Assembly: GCF_008831285.2 (NCBI RefSeq)
Contig: NC_045141.1
Span: 24,599,315-24,663,314 of the forward strand
DNA length: 64,000 nt
Source: Nymphaea colorata
Lineage: Eukaryota; Streptophyta; Magnoliopsida; Nymphaeales; Nymphaeaceae
Reading direction: 5' to 3'
A model generated the notes under the pieces. It searched no databases and was not told the origin of the DNA. It saw nothing but the letters and a program-made list of their open reading frames with translations. This document shows, one piece after another, positions 33,801 to 43,216 of this stretch; position 1 is the first letter of the stretch; the number at the start of each line of letters is the position of its first letter. A program made the position numbers and the translations under genes.

Positions 33801-34200
33801 CGCGGAGTCGGAAACCGGAGGCGGAGACAGCGACGGGGTCAAGCACCCAGGGCTTGCCCAGCCGGTTAGCGATCTCGGCGGCAGCCTTCATAGATGCCAA
33901 CCACGAGGGAGTGAGTGTACCGACGTTGATAAGGAGGGCGCTGGCGTGAGGGGTGAAGTCAGGGACCTCCTCCAGAGCGTGGACCATGGCAGGGGAAGCA
34001 CCGGCTGCCAGAAGGGTGTTGGCCATCAGGTCCATGGAGACGAAGTTAGTTATGCACTGGACCAGAGGGAAGGAGTCCCTCACTCTACTCAGAAAACCCC
34101 ATGCCTTCACCCCCCACCTTCCTTCCTCCTCCTCGTCTTCTTCTTCTTCTTCTTCTTCTTCATTTTCTTCTTCTTCATCAGAACCCAATCTCTTTCCCAT
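30891..34200 (-). CDS. THIM: Hydroxyethylthiazole kinase (thiamine salvage), two exons
   Basis: Join complement of exon 1 (33,706-34,200) and exon 2 (30,891-31,292), giving 298 aa. The splice is phase 0: donor GTGAAA after AAG at 33,706, acceptor CAAG before GGGACA. The protein phosphorylates 4-methyl-5-hydroxyethylthiazole with ATP so it can rejoin the thiamine pathway. Family landmarks include PLVQCITNFVSMD, MANTLLAAGASPAM, NVGTLTPSWL, KPWVLDPVAV, RGNASEIIAL, VAVSGSVDIITDG and the ITATGC active-site loop with its catalytic Cys. The first ATG of the frame is at 34,200. The N-terminus is about 20 residues longer than the Arabidopsis protein and is an acidic Glu run coded by a trinucleotide repeat. 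It lies head to head with the UGT92 gene, 703 bp away. Confidence 0.95.
31293..33705 (-). other. Single intron of the thiazole kinase gene
   Basis: A 2,413-bp GT-AG intron with AT-rich content. I see no nested gene or clear transposon in it. Confidence 0.9.
34136..34176 (-). repeat. (TTC/GAA)n repeat coding the poly-Glu N-terminus of THIM
   Basis: Imperfect TTC units on the plus strand, read as GAA/GAG codons on the minus strand, encode a stretch of about 20 Asp/Glu residues just after the start codon. Perfect runs of TTC are prone to length change, so this part of the protein is probably variable between individuals. Confidence 0.9.
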
Positions 34201-34903
34201 TGACTCCCGCTGTTTCTGCCGCGTCCGACCCCGAGCACCCCAGTTAAAAAGCAAACGGGTCGGGTCCCGGGTTTCATGTATGGATAATCAATTCCCATGT
34301 TGCAGAATCCCATTAGGTGGTCCCCTTATTATTATTTTTTTTTGTTCTCAATCAAATTTTCTAAACCACGTGCATTCTAATAGACTTGCTCTACAAAAGA
34401 ATCATTTTATCTGTTTTTTTTTTTTACCAAACAGCTAAGGCATATGCGCATGTAGCTATTCAAAACCAACACATAAATAAAAAAAAAGTACCTCTAGCTA
34501 GGGTTCATGCAAAATGTTCTCATTGTTCAAGAGAGCTGCCCATTTATCAAGAAGAGACCCATCCAAATTAACCGACCGGGAAGTTGGATTTAAATCTCAT
34601 GGGTATCAGATTCGAATACATATGTATCAGCATCCAATTTAGTGCTCTTAAAAATTAGAAAAGTTGAATTTATATTTTTCTAGTAAGGAATAATAATACG
34701 AGCTTAATGCAGTACGCCAAAACAACTTTTAATATATCCAAACGAGTATTATAATGACATGGCAAACGAATATGATCCGTTACGTCCCTTCAGACGTTCA
34801 TTGGCCTCCATTAAAATCAAATCCTTAGATGGCGAAGCAGCTTAAATGTGCAGAGTCCCAAGTATGAAATCCTGTGATTAATTCACTCCCTCTCGTAAAG
34901 GAG
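34201..34903. promoter_or_regulatory. Shared upstream region of THIM (minus) and UGT92 (plus)
   Basis: 703 bp separates the two divergent start codons. It holds a T-run near 34,410 and AT-rich DNA, with no clear TATA box assigned to either gene. That it acts as a bidirectional promoter is an inference from position. Confidence 0.5.
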
Positions 34904-36370
34904 ATGGGTCACATAGTGATGCTGCCATTCTTGGCATGGGGACACTTCAAACCCTTCGTCACCTTCGCCAACCTGATCATCCACCACCACCCATCCCACA
35001 CCATCACCATCGCCACCACCCCTCTCAACCTCCCCAAGCTCCGCTCCATCCTCCCTCCTTCTACCCCCATCCGCCTGGCTGCCCTTCCCTTCGACCCCTC
35101 CTCCCACGGCCTTCCTCCCGACGGCGACTGCACCGACTTCCTCCCTCCCCCCCTCATCGTCCGTCTCTGCTACGCCTCACGCGCCCTTCGCCCCGCCCTC
35201 GAAAGACACCTCCGCGACCTCCCCGTCGCGGATCAACCGCCGTGCCTCATTGCTGACATCCTATTTGGCTGGACGGTGGACGTTGCTTCCATTACTGGCG
35301 CTTTTCATGCATTCTTTGCGACCCAAGCTGCCTATGGCTTTTGCATCTACATGTCACTGTGGCTGCACCTGCCTCAAGCCATGACGGATTCCGACGAGTT
35401 CGAGTTACCGGACTTCCCGGACGTCCGCCTCCACCGCACACAGATCTCCGCGTATGCCAAGACGATGACGCCCTCTGACCCCTGGCCCGTTTTCCTCCGA
35501 GAAGAGTGGGCACTGAGATTTGGCACAGGTGGGCTGTTGGTAAACTCGGTGAGGGAGATGGAACCCAAGGGCATGGAGCGACTCCGCACCTTGTTTCCAG
35601 GGAGACCCATCTGGAGCATCGGCCCTGCGCTCCCTTCTGCCCTTCCAGTTCCAGCAACTGAGTCTTCATCATCACTCGCGAAGCGGCCGGGGATTTCGCC
35701 AGAGGATTGCACTAGATGGCTTGATCACCATCCACCCGGCTCGGTTCTCTACATGTCGTTCGGTTCGCAGAACACCATCTCCGCGTCTCAGATGAAAGCT
35801 TTGGCGAAGGGTTTGGCGGAGAGTGGGGTGGCTTTCATATGGGTGGTAAGGCCGCCGGTGGAGTTTAAGTTGGAGGAAGAGTTCAGATCGTCGGAATGGT
35901 TGCCGAAAGGGTTCGAGGATAGGATACGGGAGAAGAAGCGAGGATTGGTGGTGAGGAACTGGGCTCCGCAGTTGACCATCTTGGCCCACGAATCAACGGG
36001 TGGGTTCTTGAGCCACTGCGGGTGGAACTCGGTGCTGGAGAGCCTGAGCCATGGGGTGCCTCTCATAGGGTGGCCTATTGCGGCGGAGCAGTTCTACAAC
36101 TCGAAGATGATGGAGGAGGAGATGGGGGTGGGAGTGGAGCTGGCGAGGGGGAACCAGGCGGAAGTCAGGAAGGAAGAGGTGGTGAGGGTGGTGGCGTTGG
36201 CGATGGGAGAGACGGAGAAGAGGGAGGAGATGAGGAGAAAGGCCAGTGAAGTAAGAGAAGTGTTAAGAGGGGCGTGGAGGAAGCAGGTTGGTGACGGTGG
36301 TGGAGGCAACTGCGTCGGTTCATCCTTTGCCGCCATGAATGATTTCCTTGAAACTGCGTTTTCCAGGTGA
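34904..36370 (+). CDS. UGT92-type UDP-glycosyltransferase
   Basis: An intronless 488-aa family-1 glycosyltransferase. The frame is open upstream, but the first ATG is at 34,904 (MGHIVMLPF). His14 in AWGHFKPF and Asp118 in LIADILFGW form the expected His-Asp relay. The PSPG box runs over residues 353-396 from WAPQ through HCGWNS to AAEQ. Motifs SHGLPPDG, RPPVEF, FLSHCGWNSVLESLSHGVPL and the FYNSKMMEEEMGVGVELARG-type region match Arabidopsis UGT92A1 and its relatives, whose natural acceptors are poorly known. The coding region is GC-rich, with a His/Pro/Thr-rich stretch at residues 27-45. A degenerate relative lies 0.8 kb downstream, so this is the surviving member of a tandem pair. Confidence 0.95.
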   Translation: MGHIVMLPFLAWGHFKPFVTFANLIIHHHPSHTITIATTPLNLPKLRSILPPSTPIRLAALPFDPSSHGLPPDGDCTDFLPPPLIVRLCYASRALRPALERHLRDLPVADQPPCLIADILFGWTVDVASITGAFHAFFATQAAYGFCIYMSLWLHLPQAMTDSDEFELPDFPDVRLHRTQISAYAKTMTPSDPWPVFLREEWALRFGTGGLLVNSVREMEPKGMERLRTLFPGRPIWSIGPALPSALPVPATESSSSLAKRPGISPEDCTRWLDHHPPGSVLYMSFGSQNTISASQMKALAKGLAESGVAFIWVVRPPVEFKLEEEFRSSEWLPKGFEDRIREKKRGLVVRNWAPQLTILAHESTGGFLSHCGWNSVLESLSHGVPLIGWPIAAEQFYNSKMMEEEMGVGVELARGNQAEVRKEEVVRVVALAMGETEKREEMRRKASEVREVLRGAWRKQVGDGGGGNCVGSSFAAMNDFLETAFSR

Positions 36371-37177
36371 GATGACAAGGCATCAACAGGCGGCAGGGCT
36401 TCATCGCGTTCTTGGTTCAACAGGTCCTCGTGCTGCACTGTGTGGTATTCTGATTGGAATGGCTGTGGGACATGATTATTATTTTCTTAATGCCAGAATG
36501 ACCAAACGTTTACTGTACCACTTTGCGGATTAGTGTATTGTATCATTTTGTTGCTACACGTTCTTTCTGTCTTTTAGACTTTTTTTTAATGAGAATCCCT
36601 TCTTCTTAGCTTGTCGTTTACAAGTTTTTTGAAATATCACCTTCACTTTTTCTTTTCTTTTCCAGGGAAATTCATTTTTGAATTTTGAGAAACCGTTGTT
36701 TCATCAACGAACACATGCAGATTTAACGCACTTGTTTGAAGGATTTATGGATTTGATTTGAATAAGAAGATCTGACTGGTTATGAAATCTAACCACAACA
36801 TGCAGTCACATCATGCAAAACCCTCGAATATATCTGAAAAAGATGCTTTAAAATGTATAAGAAGGATATAGAAAGATTTAAGGAAAAAGCTAAAAAAATT
36901 TCAAGTCCTGTTTGTTATACGGGTATAAATTAAAGATAATTCCCGTTGTTCCTATTTATCCGACAACTCAAGTCAACCCCTAGTATTAGTCATTTTTTTT
37001 CTCGCCAACGAAGATCTCAGGTTAAACCCTACGTTACGTTAGTAATGCTCCACAAAGAAAGCTGGGAATGGAAAAACGTGAAGCGCAAGAGATTCACTGA
37101 CGCAGTCACGAAAACAAAGGAAACCTGGGTAAACACCGATCACGAAACCCTTACATAACGTTCAGATCAGAACCAAT
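36371..37177. other. Intergenic between UGT92 and its pseudogene
   Basis: AT-rich 3' flank of the UGT92 gene with no recognisable element or gene. Confidence 0.5.
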
Positions 37178-38084
37178 GGCGTCTGTGGCAGCAGCTCCCC
37201 CAAACGAAGGCTGACTCCGACGAGTTTGGGCTGCCGGATTGTGCTGACATCAGACTCCACCGCGCACAGCTCCCCCACAATGCCAGGTGGCCGGATTTCC
37301 TCGGGGAAGAGATCAGCATGATTCTCGGCGCAGACGGGGTCTTGGTGAACATGGTAGAGGCGATGGAGATCAAGGGCGTGGGCCGAATCACTACCAGAGT
37401 CAGAAATTTTTGATTGGGAGCACTCATTGATCTTTCGCTTAAAACGACTCACTACCAGGGTAAAAAAAAAAAAAAATAATTGAGGGGCACTAATTGATCT
37501 TTCGCTTAAAAGCGATGGAGACCAAGAGCGTGGGCCGATTCACTAGCAGTGACCCACGCCAGTCACACAGTTCACCACCATCTTTCCAGGAAGACCCATC
37601 TGGTGCATCGGCCCCGCGCTGCCTTCCTCCTGCCTCTCGACCGACCCATCGAAGGCGAAATCACTACTCGTGAAGGAACCGAGCATTTCCACGGAGGACT
37701 GCATGGAATGGCTCCACCTCCACCAACCCGTCTCGGTTCTGTACACATCGTTCGGTTCGCAAAACACCATTTTCGCGTCTCAGATGAAAGCGCTGGTGAT
37801 GGGTTTGGAGGAGAGCGTGGTGGCTTTCATATAGGTGGTGTGACCGCCGGTGGAGTTTAAGTTGGAGGAAGAATTCAGATCGTCGGAATGGTTGCCGAAG
37901 GGGTTCGAGAAGAGGATGAGGGAGAGGAAACGACGGTTGGTAGTGAGGAATTGGGCTCCCCAACTGACCATCCTGGCCCACGAATCAACGGATGGGTTCT
38001 TGAGAGTTGAGCCACTGCGGGTGAAACTCGGTGCTGGAGAGCCTCTTCCATGGGAAGCCGCTCATAAGGTGGCCTATTGCGGCG
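37178..38084 (+). pseudogene. UGT92 pseudogene, left part (split by Copia 2)
   Basis: Similar to residues ~145-400 of the neighbouring UGT92 protein, in the same orientation. The N-terminal third is absent. The first part (37,178-37,400) matches the ADSDEF...LHR and LVNMVEAMEIKG region. A small internal duplication then repeats the CGATGGAGA(T/C)CAAG segment at 37,361 and 37,513. The rest matches RPIWCIGPALPS, SFGSQNTI, VEFKLEEEFRSSEWLPKGFE and NWAPQLTILAHEST. In-frame stops replace the Trp and Arg codons near 37,830-37,843, and the PSPG box is broken by a small insertion around 38,003. The match ends at CGGCG (38,080-38,084), where Copia 2 begins, and resumes at 43,217. Confidence 0.93.
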
Positions 38085-38316
38085 CTTTTCATAGCCAAAA
38101 ATTTAGTATCACAACAGGTTTGTTTCAACATTATCAACAGTTTGATCCAATCTCTACATGATCTTGTTATCTCATTCAGAGACTTACCTAGACTTACCTG
38201 AAACTGTGTAACACGCCCATTATAAATATGTACGCCCACTATAAATATATAGATTGAATACAAACAACTGAAATTTTCTCTCTTTCGTTCTCTCATTCAC
38301 ATTTACAAGTTTATTA
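38085..38316 (+). repeat. 5' LTR of Copia 2 (first ~24 bp missing)
   Basis: Aligns with 43,018-43,216: TTTTCATAGC, TATCACAACAG, CAGTTTGATCCAATC, TACATGATCT, TTATCTCATT, CTGTGTAAC, TTACAAGTTTAT. It ends TTA where the 3' LTR ends TCA, a C-to-T type change. Confidence 0.88.
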
Positions 38317-38328
38317 TGATATGAGAGC
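38317..38328 (+). other. Primer binding site of Copia 2
   Basis: TGATATGAGAGC immediately after the 5' LTR differs at two of 12 positions from TGGTATCAGAGC, the initiator-methionine-tRNA site. Confidence 0.65.
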
Positions 38329-38440
38329 ATCTTCAATCGAGCGCCCCAATCGATCATTATTATGATAGGCCGGATGTCATCAGTATAATAGGCCAGATGT
38401 CATCAGAGTTGAGTCTGCTCTCCTCTGATTAATGCCGTGG

Positions 38441-38800
38441 CGCTGGCACAAAGAGACCCGTTGGGAAACGGCGACGGTCGTAGCAGGCGTGGCGAGTGAG
38501 GGTACACCTGAGCTTGCAGTAGTGAGACTCCACACCTTGACGTTCTTGTCCCAGGCCTGCCTCTCAATCTCTCTGAATCTGGTAAGGCGGAAAAGGTTGC
38601 ACGTGCGGTTTGGCCGGAGAGACGAGGAACCGGTACCACCCTGGATCCTGAGATGATGGTGGGAGAATAGGTGTTCGGGGAGAACCAGACGCAGCTGACC
38701 CAATTAGTGTGGCTGTCGGCGTCCTGAATCGTGTACTTACATCGAGAGCGTTCCAGAGCTTGATGGTGCGATGGCCTTCTGAGCAGAGGCGCTCTGCCAC
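38441..38800 (-). pseudogene. Captured RACK1 fragment inside Copia 2 (antisense)
   Basis: Read on the minus strand, 38,800 to 38,650 gives RTIKLWNAL, then after a one-base shift [17 protein letters not shown] and [13 protein letters not shown]. These are successive parts of WD repeats 4-5 of plant RACK1, the beta-propeller scaffold of the 40S ribosomal subunit. After 89 unrelated bases (38,554-38,642), [12 protein letters not shown] and, in another frame, CKLRCTL and PNGSLCAS continue the same protein to about 38,441. The fragment has frameshifts and no start, so it encodes no functional RACK1. It is adjacent to a ribosomal protein SA fragment in the same orientation. Confidence 0.88.
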
Positions 38801-38919
38801 GTTAAAAGAATTTTTCCAAGGTTTATGATGTAAATATCGTCAGTCCTGCGCTTGAAGAGGTGGCGCTCCATCTGGAAGTCGTAGTTCTTGGTGCCAAAGT
38901 GGACGTCAGCTGTGAAGCA
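38801..38919 (-). pseudogene. Captured 40S ribosomal protein SA fragment inside Copia 2 (antisense)
   Basis: On the minus strand, 38,914 to 38,808 reads [25 protein letters not shown] and IYIINLGK without a break. This is the highly conserved N-terminal segment of 40S ribosomal protein SA (RPSA, the uS2/laminin-receptor family). The match stops at LGK near 38,808, and the RACK1 match begins a few bases on, in the same orientation, so the two host pieces are fused. It is a fragment of about 36 codons and cannot make a ribosomal protein. Confidence 0.88.
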
Positions 38920-38924
38920 TCATT

Positions 38925-39660
38925 TGTATGTTCGCCAACTTTTTAGTGTGAGCCCTGCAACTCTCAAATTCACGTGGGAGCGATGCAACGATCTTGTCCA
39001 GTACAATCTTGTCCAGTCATGGATCTTGAACTTGATCCATAAATACTTGATTGTTAATGTGATCCATGCAACGTCGGCAGCAGAAGTTTGGAGGGACCTT
39101 AAAGCCAGATTCACCCAAATGAATGGACCTCGCATATACCAAATACAACAACAAATCATAAATTGCAGACAACATCAATCATTCAATGCAGCTTACTAGA
39201 TAAGGGCTTGTGTGAAGAATTAGGATTATATATATCGATGTTCTTAATTGTTCTTGTGGGTCCGTAAAAACTATTAAGATCAACCAACAGGACCACCTTA
39301 TGTAATTTCTAATGGGACTCAACAATAGTTATGCAACTGGTAGGAGTCAACTCATATTAATGGATCATCTTCCAACCATTGCCAAGGCGTACTCTCTTCT
39401 CATCCAATAAGAAAAACAAAGAGACGTTAATATTATTCAAAATGATCAAAGGACTTCTATCTTGTTGTTCAGTCTCATGATGGAGACAAACATAATAAAA
39501 TCAAGGAGAAGGGAAGACTTCGACTAAAATGCGAGCATTGCGGGAAAGTCGGCCACATTAAGGCAAAGTGTTATTTCCTTGTTGATTTTCCTAACAAGTC
39601 GGGTTCTTCCAATGCACCAACAAGACCAAAGGTGAACGCCACGAGGTCCCCTACTATCGA
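38925..39660 (+). pseudogene. Copia 2 gag remainder (broken)
   Basis: From about 38,960 the plus strand encodes the second half of a Copia Gag: WERCNDLVQ, SWILNLI, AAEVWRDLKARF, NGPRIYQIQQQI. A stop follows at 39,197. A CCHC zinc knuckle (CEHCGKVGHIKAKC) is intact at about 39,530-39,571. The Gag N-terminus that should come first is missing; antisense RPSA/RACK1 sequence lies in its place. Confidence 0.88.
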
Positions 39661-42600
39661 CTAGTCCCAAACTCAGTTATTTCGAAAATTTCTTGAGTTC
39701 AAAGAAAACTCAAGCCAAGGTACCAATGACCCCAAAATAAATCTTTCATGTAAGCTCCCATCATTCATTTCTTGTGCCACAACCAGCCAATCATGAATTC
39801 TTGACACCGGTGCAACACACCACATCACCAATGTCTTATCTATCCTTGACCAACCCATAATCATAAATCATCCACCAATCCACCTACCCAATAACTCTAA
39901 AACTATTGTCTCACATGTAATAGATGTGATTATTTCCCCCACCATTACTTTCAAAAATGTTTTATATGTCCCAACATTTCATTTCAATCTCATCTGCATA
40001 CTAAGCTTTGTAGTGACTCAAAATGTGATGCAAAGTTTAATGAGAACTTTTGTTTGTTGCAGGACCGTCACTCGATGACTACGATTGGAACAGGTAAATT
40101 GGAAAACGGATTGTACGTACTCAATGAAGAAAGATTTGCTGTTAGCACAACCACGATCAAACTTATACATTGGCATCTCAGACTTGGGCATGCTTCTAAT
40201 CCTAAACTCCTTACTTTATCTCACTTGAAACTCATTGATTCCTATATGTCATTTGATAATTGTGATACTTATTTTGTTGCTAAAAGCACTAGACTTCCCT
40301 TTCCAACTAGTTCTATCTCTACTCATGCACCTTTTGAATTGATTCACTGTGATGTTTGGGGAGGCTACCAGACACCTTCATTTAAGTGGCGCACATTATT
40401 TCTTAACTATAGTAGATGATTTTTCTCGACCTACATGGATCTATGTTATGAGACACAAACCTGAAGATTTTTGCATGATTAGAAGTTTTGTCACACTTAT
40501 AGAAAATCAATTTCAAACAAAAATTAAACTTATTAGGAGTGATAATGGGACTGAATTTTTTTCTCAAGATATGCAAAATTTTCTTCATGAAAAAGGAATT
40601 GATCGTCAACATAGTTGTGCTGCGACACCACAATAAAATGGAGTAGTTGAACGCAAGCATAGAGATCTTCTAAATATGGCTTGATCCCTTCTTTTTCAAG
40701 CAAATTTGCTCGTGAAATTTTGGGGAGAATGCATTACCGCAACTGCTTATCTACTAAATAGGTTGCCCATGGATGCACTTCACAATAAAACTTCTTATGA
40801 AATCTTGTTCCAAAAAGCCCCAACTACAAACACTTACGCGTGTTTGGATGTCTATGCTATGCCCATAATATTTATAAAAAACATAAATTTGATATGTGTG
40901 CAAGAAGATGTATCTTTCTTGGATATCCATATGGAAAAATGTCATATCAAGTGTATGATCTTGAAAACAATGTTTTGTTCACCAGTAAGGTTGTTCGTTT
41001 TTGTGAAAACTATTTTTCTTAAAAAAGTGAGAATATTATTAATGGAGATGAAATAGTAGTGTTTCTCTTACCATTCAGTAATCAAATCTTAAGCGAACAT
41101 GAGATCTTTTCAAATTCAACCCAACATCAAGATCCTATCCCTGATTTGCAAACAAATCATGACCACCACAATATTCAACCTAGTAATGAACTAGGCAACT
41201 AGGCAACCAAACCCAAGATACTAGTAATATCAACCCAGACACCACCAATAATTCCATCCAACTCCGTAGGTCTTCCCGCCCAAGACATATGCCCAATCAC
41301 CTTAAGGACTATAAATGTCCTTCTGCCCTACCCATTTCCAACAAGTTGTTAACGAGTGATGTTCGACAACACCAAAAGATACATGTTATCCAATTGCATC
41401 ATATATTGATGTCTCCAATTTCACCTCCTATTATCTATGTTTCATGACTACCCTACTTAAGCAACATGAGTCTTCATCTTTTACCCAAGCTATGCAGGAC
41501 CCAAAGTGGCGAGAAGTCATGCGTGTTCAAATTGATGTATTGCAAGACAACTAGACTTGGACCGTCACCAAGCTACCTCCCGACAAAACCCCCATCGGTT
41601 GCAAATTGGTGTTCAAGATCAAATATCAATCTTATGGATCCGTTGAAAGATACAATGCCCGCATTGTTGCCAAATGATACAATCAGACTGAAGGTGTTGA
41701 TTATAATGAAACTTTCACCCATGTTGCCAAAATTTCTACCATCCCCGTTTGCTCGTCCTTGCAGCCATTAAAAGGTGGCACCTATTTTAGGTTGATGTTA
41801 ATAACGCATTTCTTCATGGCGACTTAGTAGAAGAAGTACATATGCAGTTGCCACCTTGGTTCACTCGACAAGGGAAAAAAGATATGGTATGTCGATTGAA
41901 CAAATCCATTTATAGACTTAAATAATTGTCAGGAAATTGGTTCTCTAAATTGACAACATTTCTCACAAGTTTGGGTTTTTCCCAGTCAAAGGTAGATTAC
42001 TCATTCCTTGCCAAAACCATGATTAGAGAAAGGTTCTTTCTAGTAATCTATGTAGATGATATAATTATTGCAGGCGATGACTTTGGGAATCAAGAATATC
42101 AAATATGTGATGAATGAAAAATTCAAGTTAAAAGACTTGGGCAAGCTCAGATACATGCTCAGGATTGAAGTTACAAGATCTGAAAGAGGGATATTTTTAT
42201 CCCAAAAGAAATATCTCCTCAATATTTTACATGAAACAAACTATATGAGAGCAAAACCATATGACTCTTCTATGGAACAACACTTGAGGCTTGATAATGA
42301 TGTCCTGAAAAAAGCCAGTCAATACAGAAAAATCATTGGCAAACTCATATATTTGACTATAACTAGACCCGAGATCGTACATACAGTACATATATTAAGT
42401 CAATTTATGAGCAAACCTCGCATCCCGCATAGAGAAGCAATGAATCGTCTTCTAAAGTACCTAAAGGGGAACTGCAGGCTATGGAGTATTATTGTCTTCA
42501 GAATATCCCATCCAACTTAAGGCATATTGTAATTCAGATTGAGCATCTTGTCACATGACTCGCAGATCGACAAGTGGATAATGCACTATGATCGGCAACA

Positions 42601-42981
42601 ATCTCATTACATGGAAAACAAAAAAACAAACAACAGTTTCTAGGTCTTCTGCTGAAGCTGAATACCGATCCATGGCACTTACGACATGTGAACTCATATG
42701 GCTTAAAGCTCTTCTACACTATTTTGGGATATCTCACACAGAGCCGATCACTTTATTTTGTGATAATCAAGCCGCAATGCACATAGCAGCCAATCTTATG
42801 TTTCATGAGCAGACCAAGCATATTGAAATTGATTGTCATAGACAAAATTCTAAGTGGAGAGATTCATACTCAGTTTGCGCTCTCTTTTCAGCAATTACAG
42901 ACATATTCACTAAGTCACTAGGACTAGAAGTGTTTCAAACATTAAAAAGCAAGTTGACACTCTTCAATCCAGGAACGCTAA
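39661..42981 (+). pseudogene. Copia 2 pol region (broken)
   Basis: Protease: ILDTGATHHIT near 39,797-39,830, where the usual Trp codon before it is TGA. Integrase: 40,160-40,680, with WHLRLGHAS, FELIHCDVWG, IVDDFSRPTW, RSDNGTEF and GVVERKHRD; stops include one near 40,634. Reverse transcriptase: about 41,480-42,330, with WTVTKLPP, the YVDDII motif at 42,049-42,066 and LGKLRYML. RNase H: 42,500-42,970, with TWKTKKQTTVSRSSAEAEYR, CDNQAAMHIA and HEQTKHIEID. Frameshifts and stops prevent any intact polyprotein. Confidence 0.9.
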
Positions 42982-42993
42982 CTTAAAGGGGAG
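42982..42993 (+). other. Polypurine tract of Copia 2
   Basis: CTTAAAGGGGAG immediately precedes the TG of the 3' LTR. Confidence 0.8.
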
Positions 42994-43216
42994 TGTTGGA
43001 AAGATCTAACAGATAAGCTTTTCATAGCAAAAATTTTGGTATCACAACAGTTTTGTTTTATCTTTATCAATAGTTTGATCCAATCCCTACATGATCTCAG
43101 TTATCTCATTGGGAGACTTACGTAGAACTGTGTAACGCCTACATAATATGTAGATCTGTCATGAATGCAAGTGATTTCTCTCATTCGTTCTGTCCTTCAC
43201 CTTTACAAGTTTATCA
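42994..43216 (+). repeat. 3' LTR of Copia 2
   Basis: TGTTGGAAAGATCTAACAG opens the LTR and TTATCA closes it; target copy CGGCG follows. It retains the ~24 bp lost from the 5' LTR. Confidence 0.9.

Larger units (their letters stand above)
38085..43216 (+). mobile_element. Copia LTR retrotransposon 2, inserted in UGT92 pseudogene and carrying host gene pieces
   Basis: A degenerate Copia element with LTRs at 38,085-38,316 and 42,994-43,216, flanked by the 5-bp target duplication CGGCG (38,080-38,084 and 43,217-43,221). The interrupted UGT92 sequence continues on the other side, which proves insertion. About 24 bp at the start of the 5' LTR are missing although the target copy remains. The order is gag zinc knuckle, protease, integrase, reverse transcriptase, RNase H. 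The Gag and RNase H style resembles the Ale/Retrofit side of Copia. Many stops and frameshifts are present. The leader and N-terminal half of gag are replaced by antisense pieces of RPSA and RACK1. Confidence 0.93.

Noticed and set aside
33565-34203. Plus-strand open frame of 212 codons opposite thiazole kinase exon 1
   Set aside because: It is antisense to an exon with clear family motifs; its poly-Ser/Phe end is only the TTC repeat read in another frame.
34874-34903. An extra N-terminal extension of the UGT92 protein starting at 34,874
   Set aside because: That codon is GTG, not ATG. The next in-frame codon that is a normal start is ATG at 34,904, exactly where family members begin (MGHIVMLPF).
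38564-38800. The antisense RACK1/RPSA sequence as an expressed chimeric gene
   Set aside because: The host segments contain frameshifts and an 89-bp interruption and have no start or promoter of their own, so they are annotated as captured pseudogene fragments.
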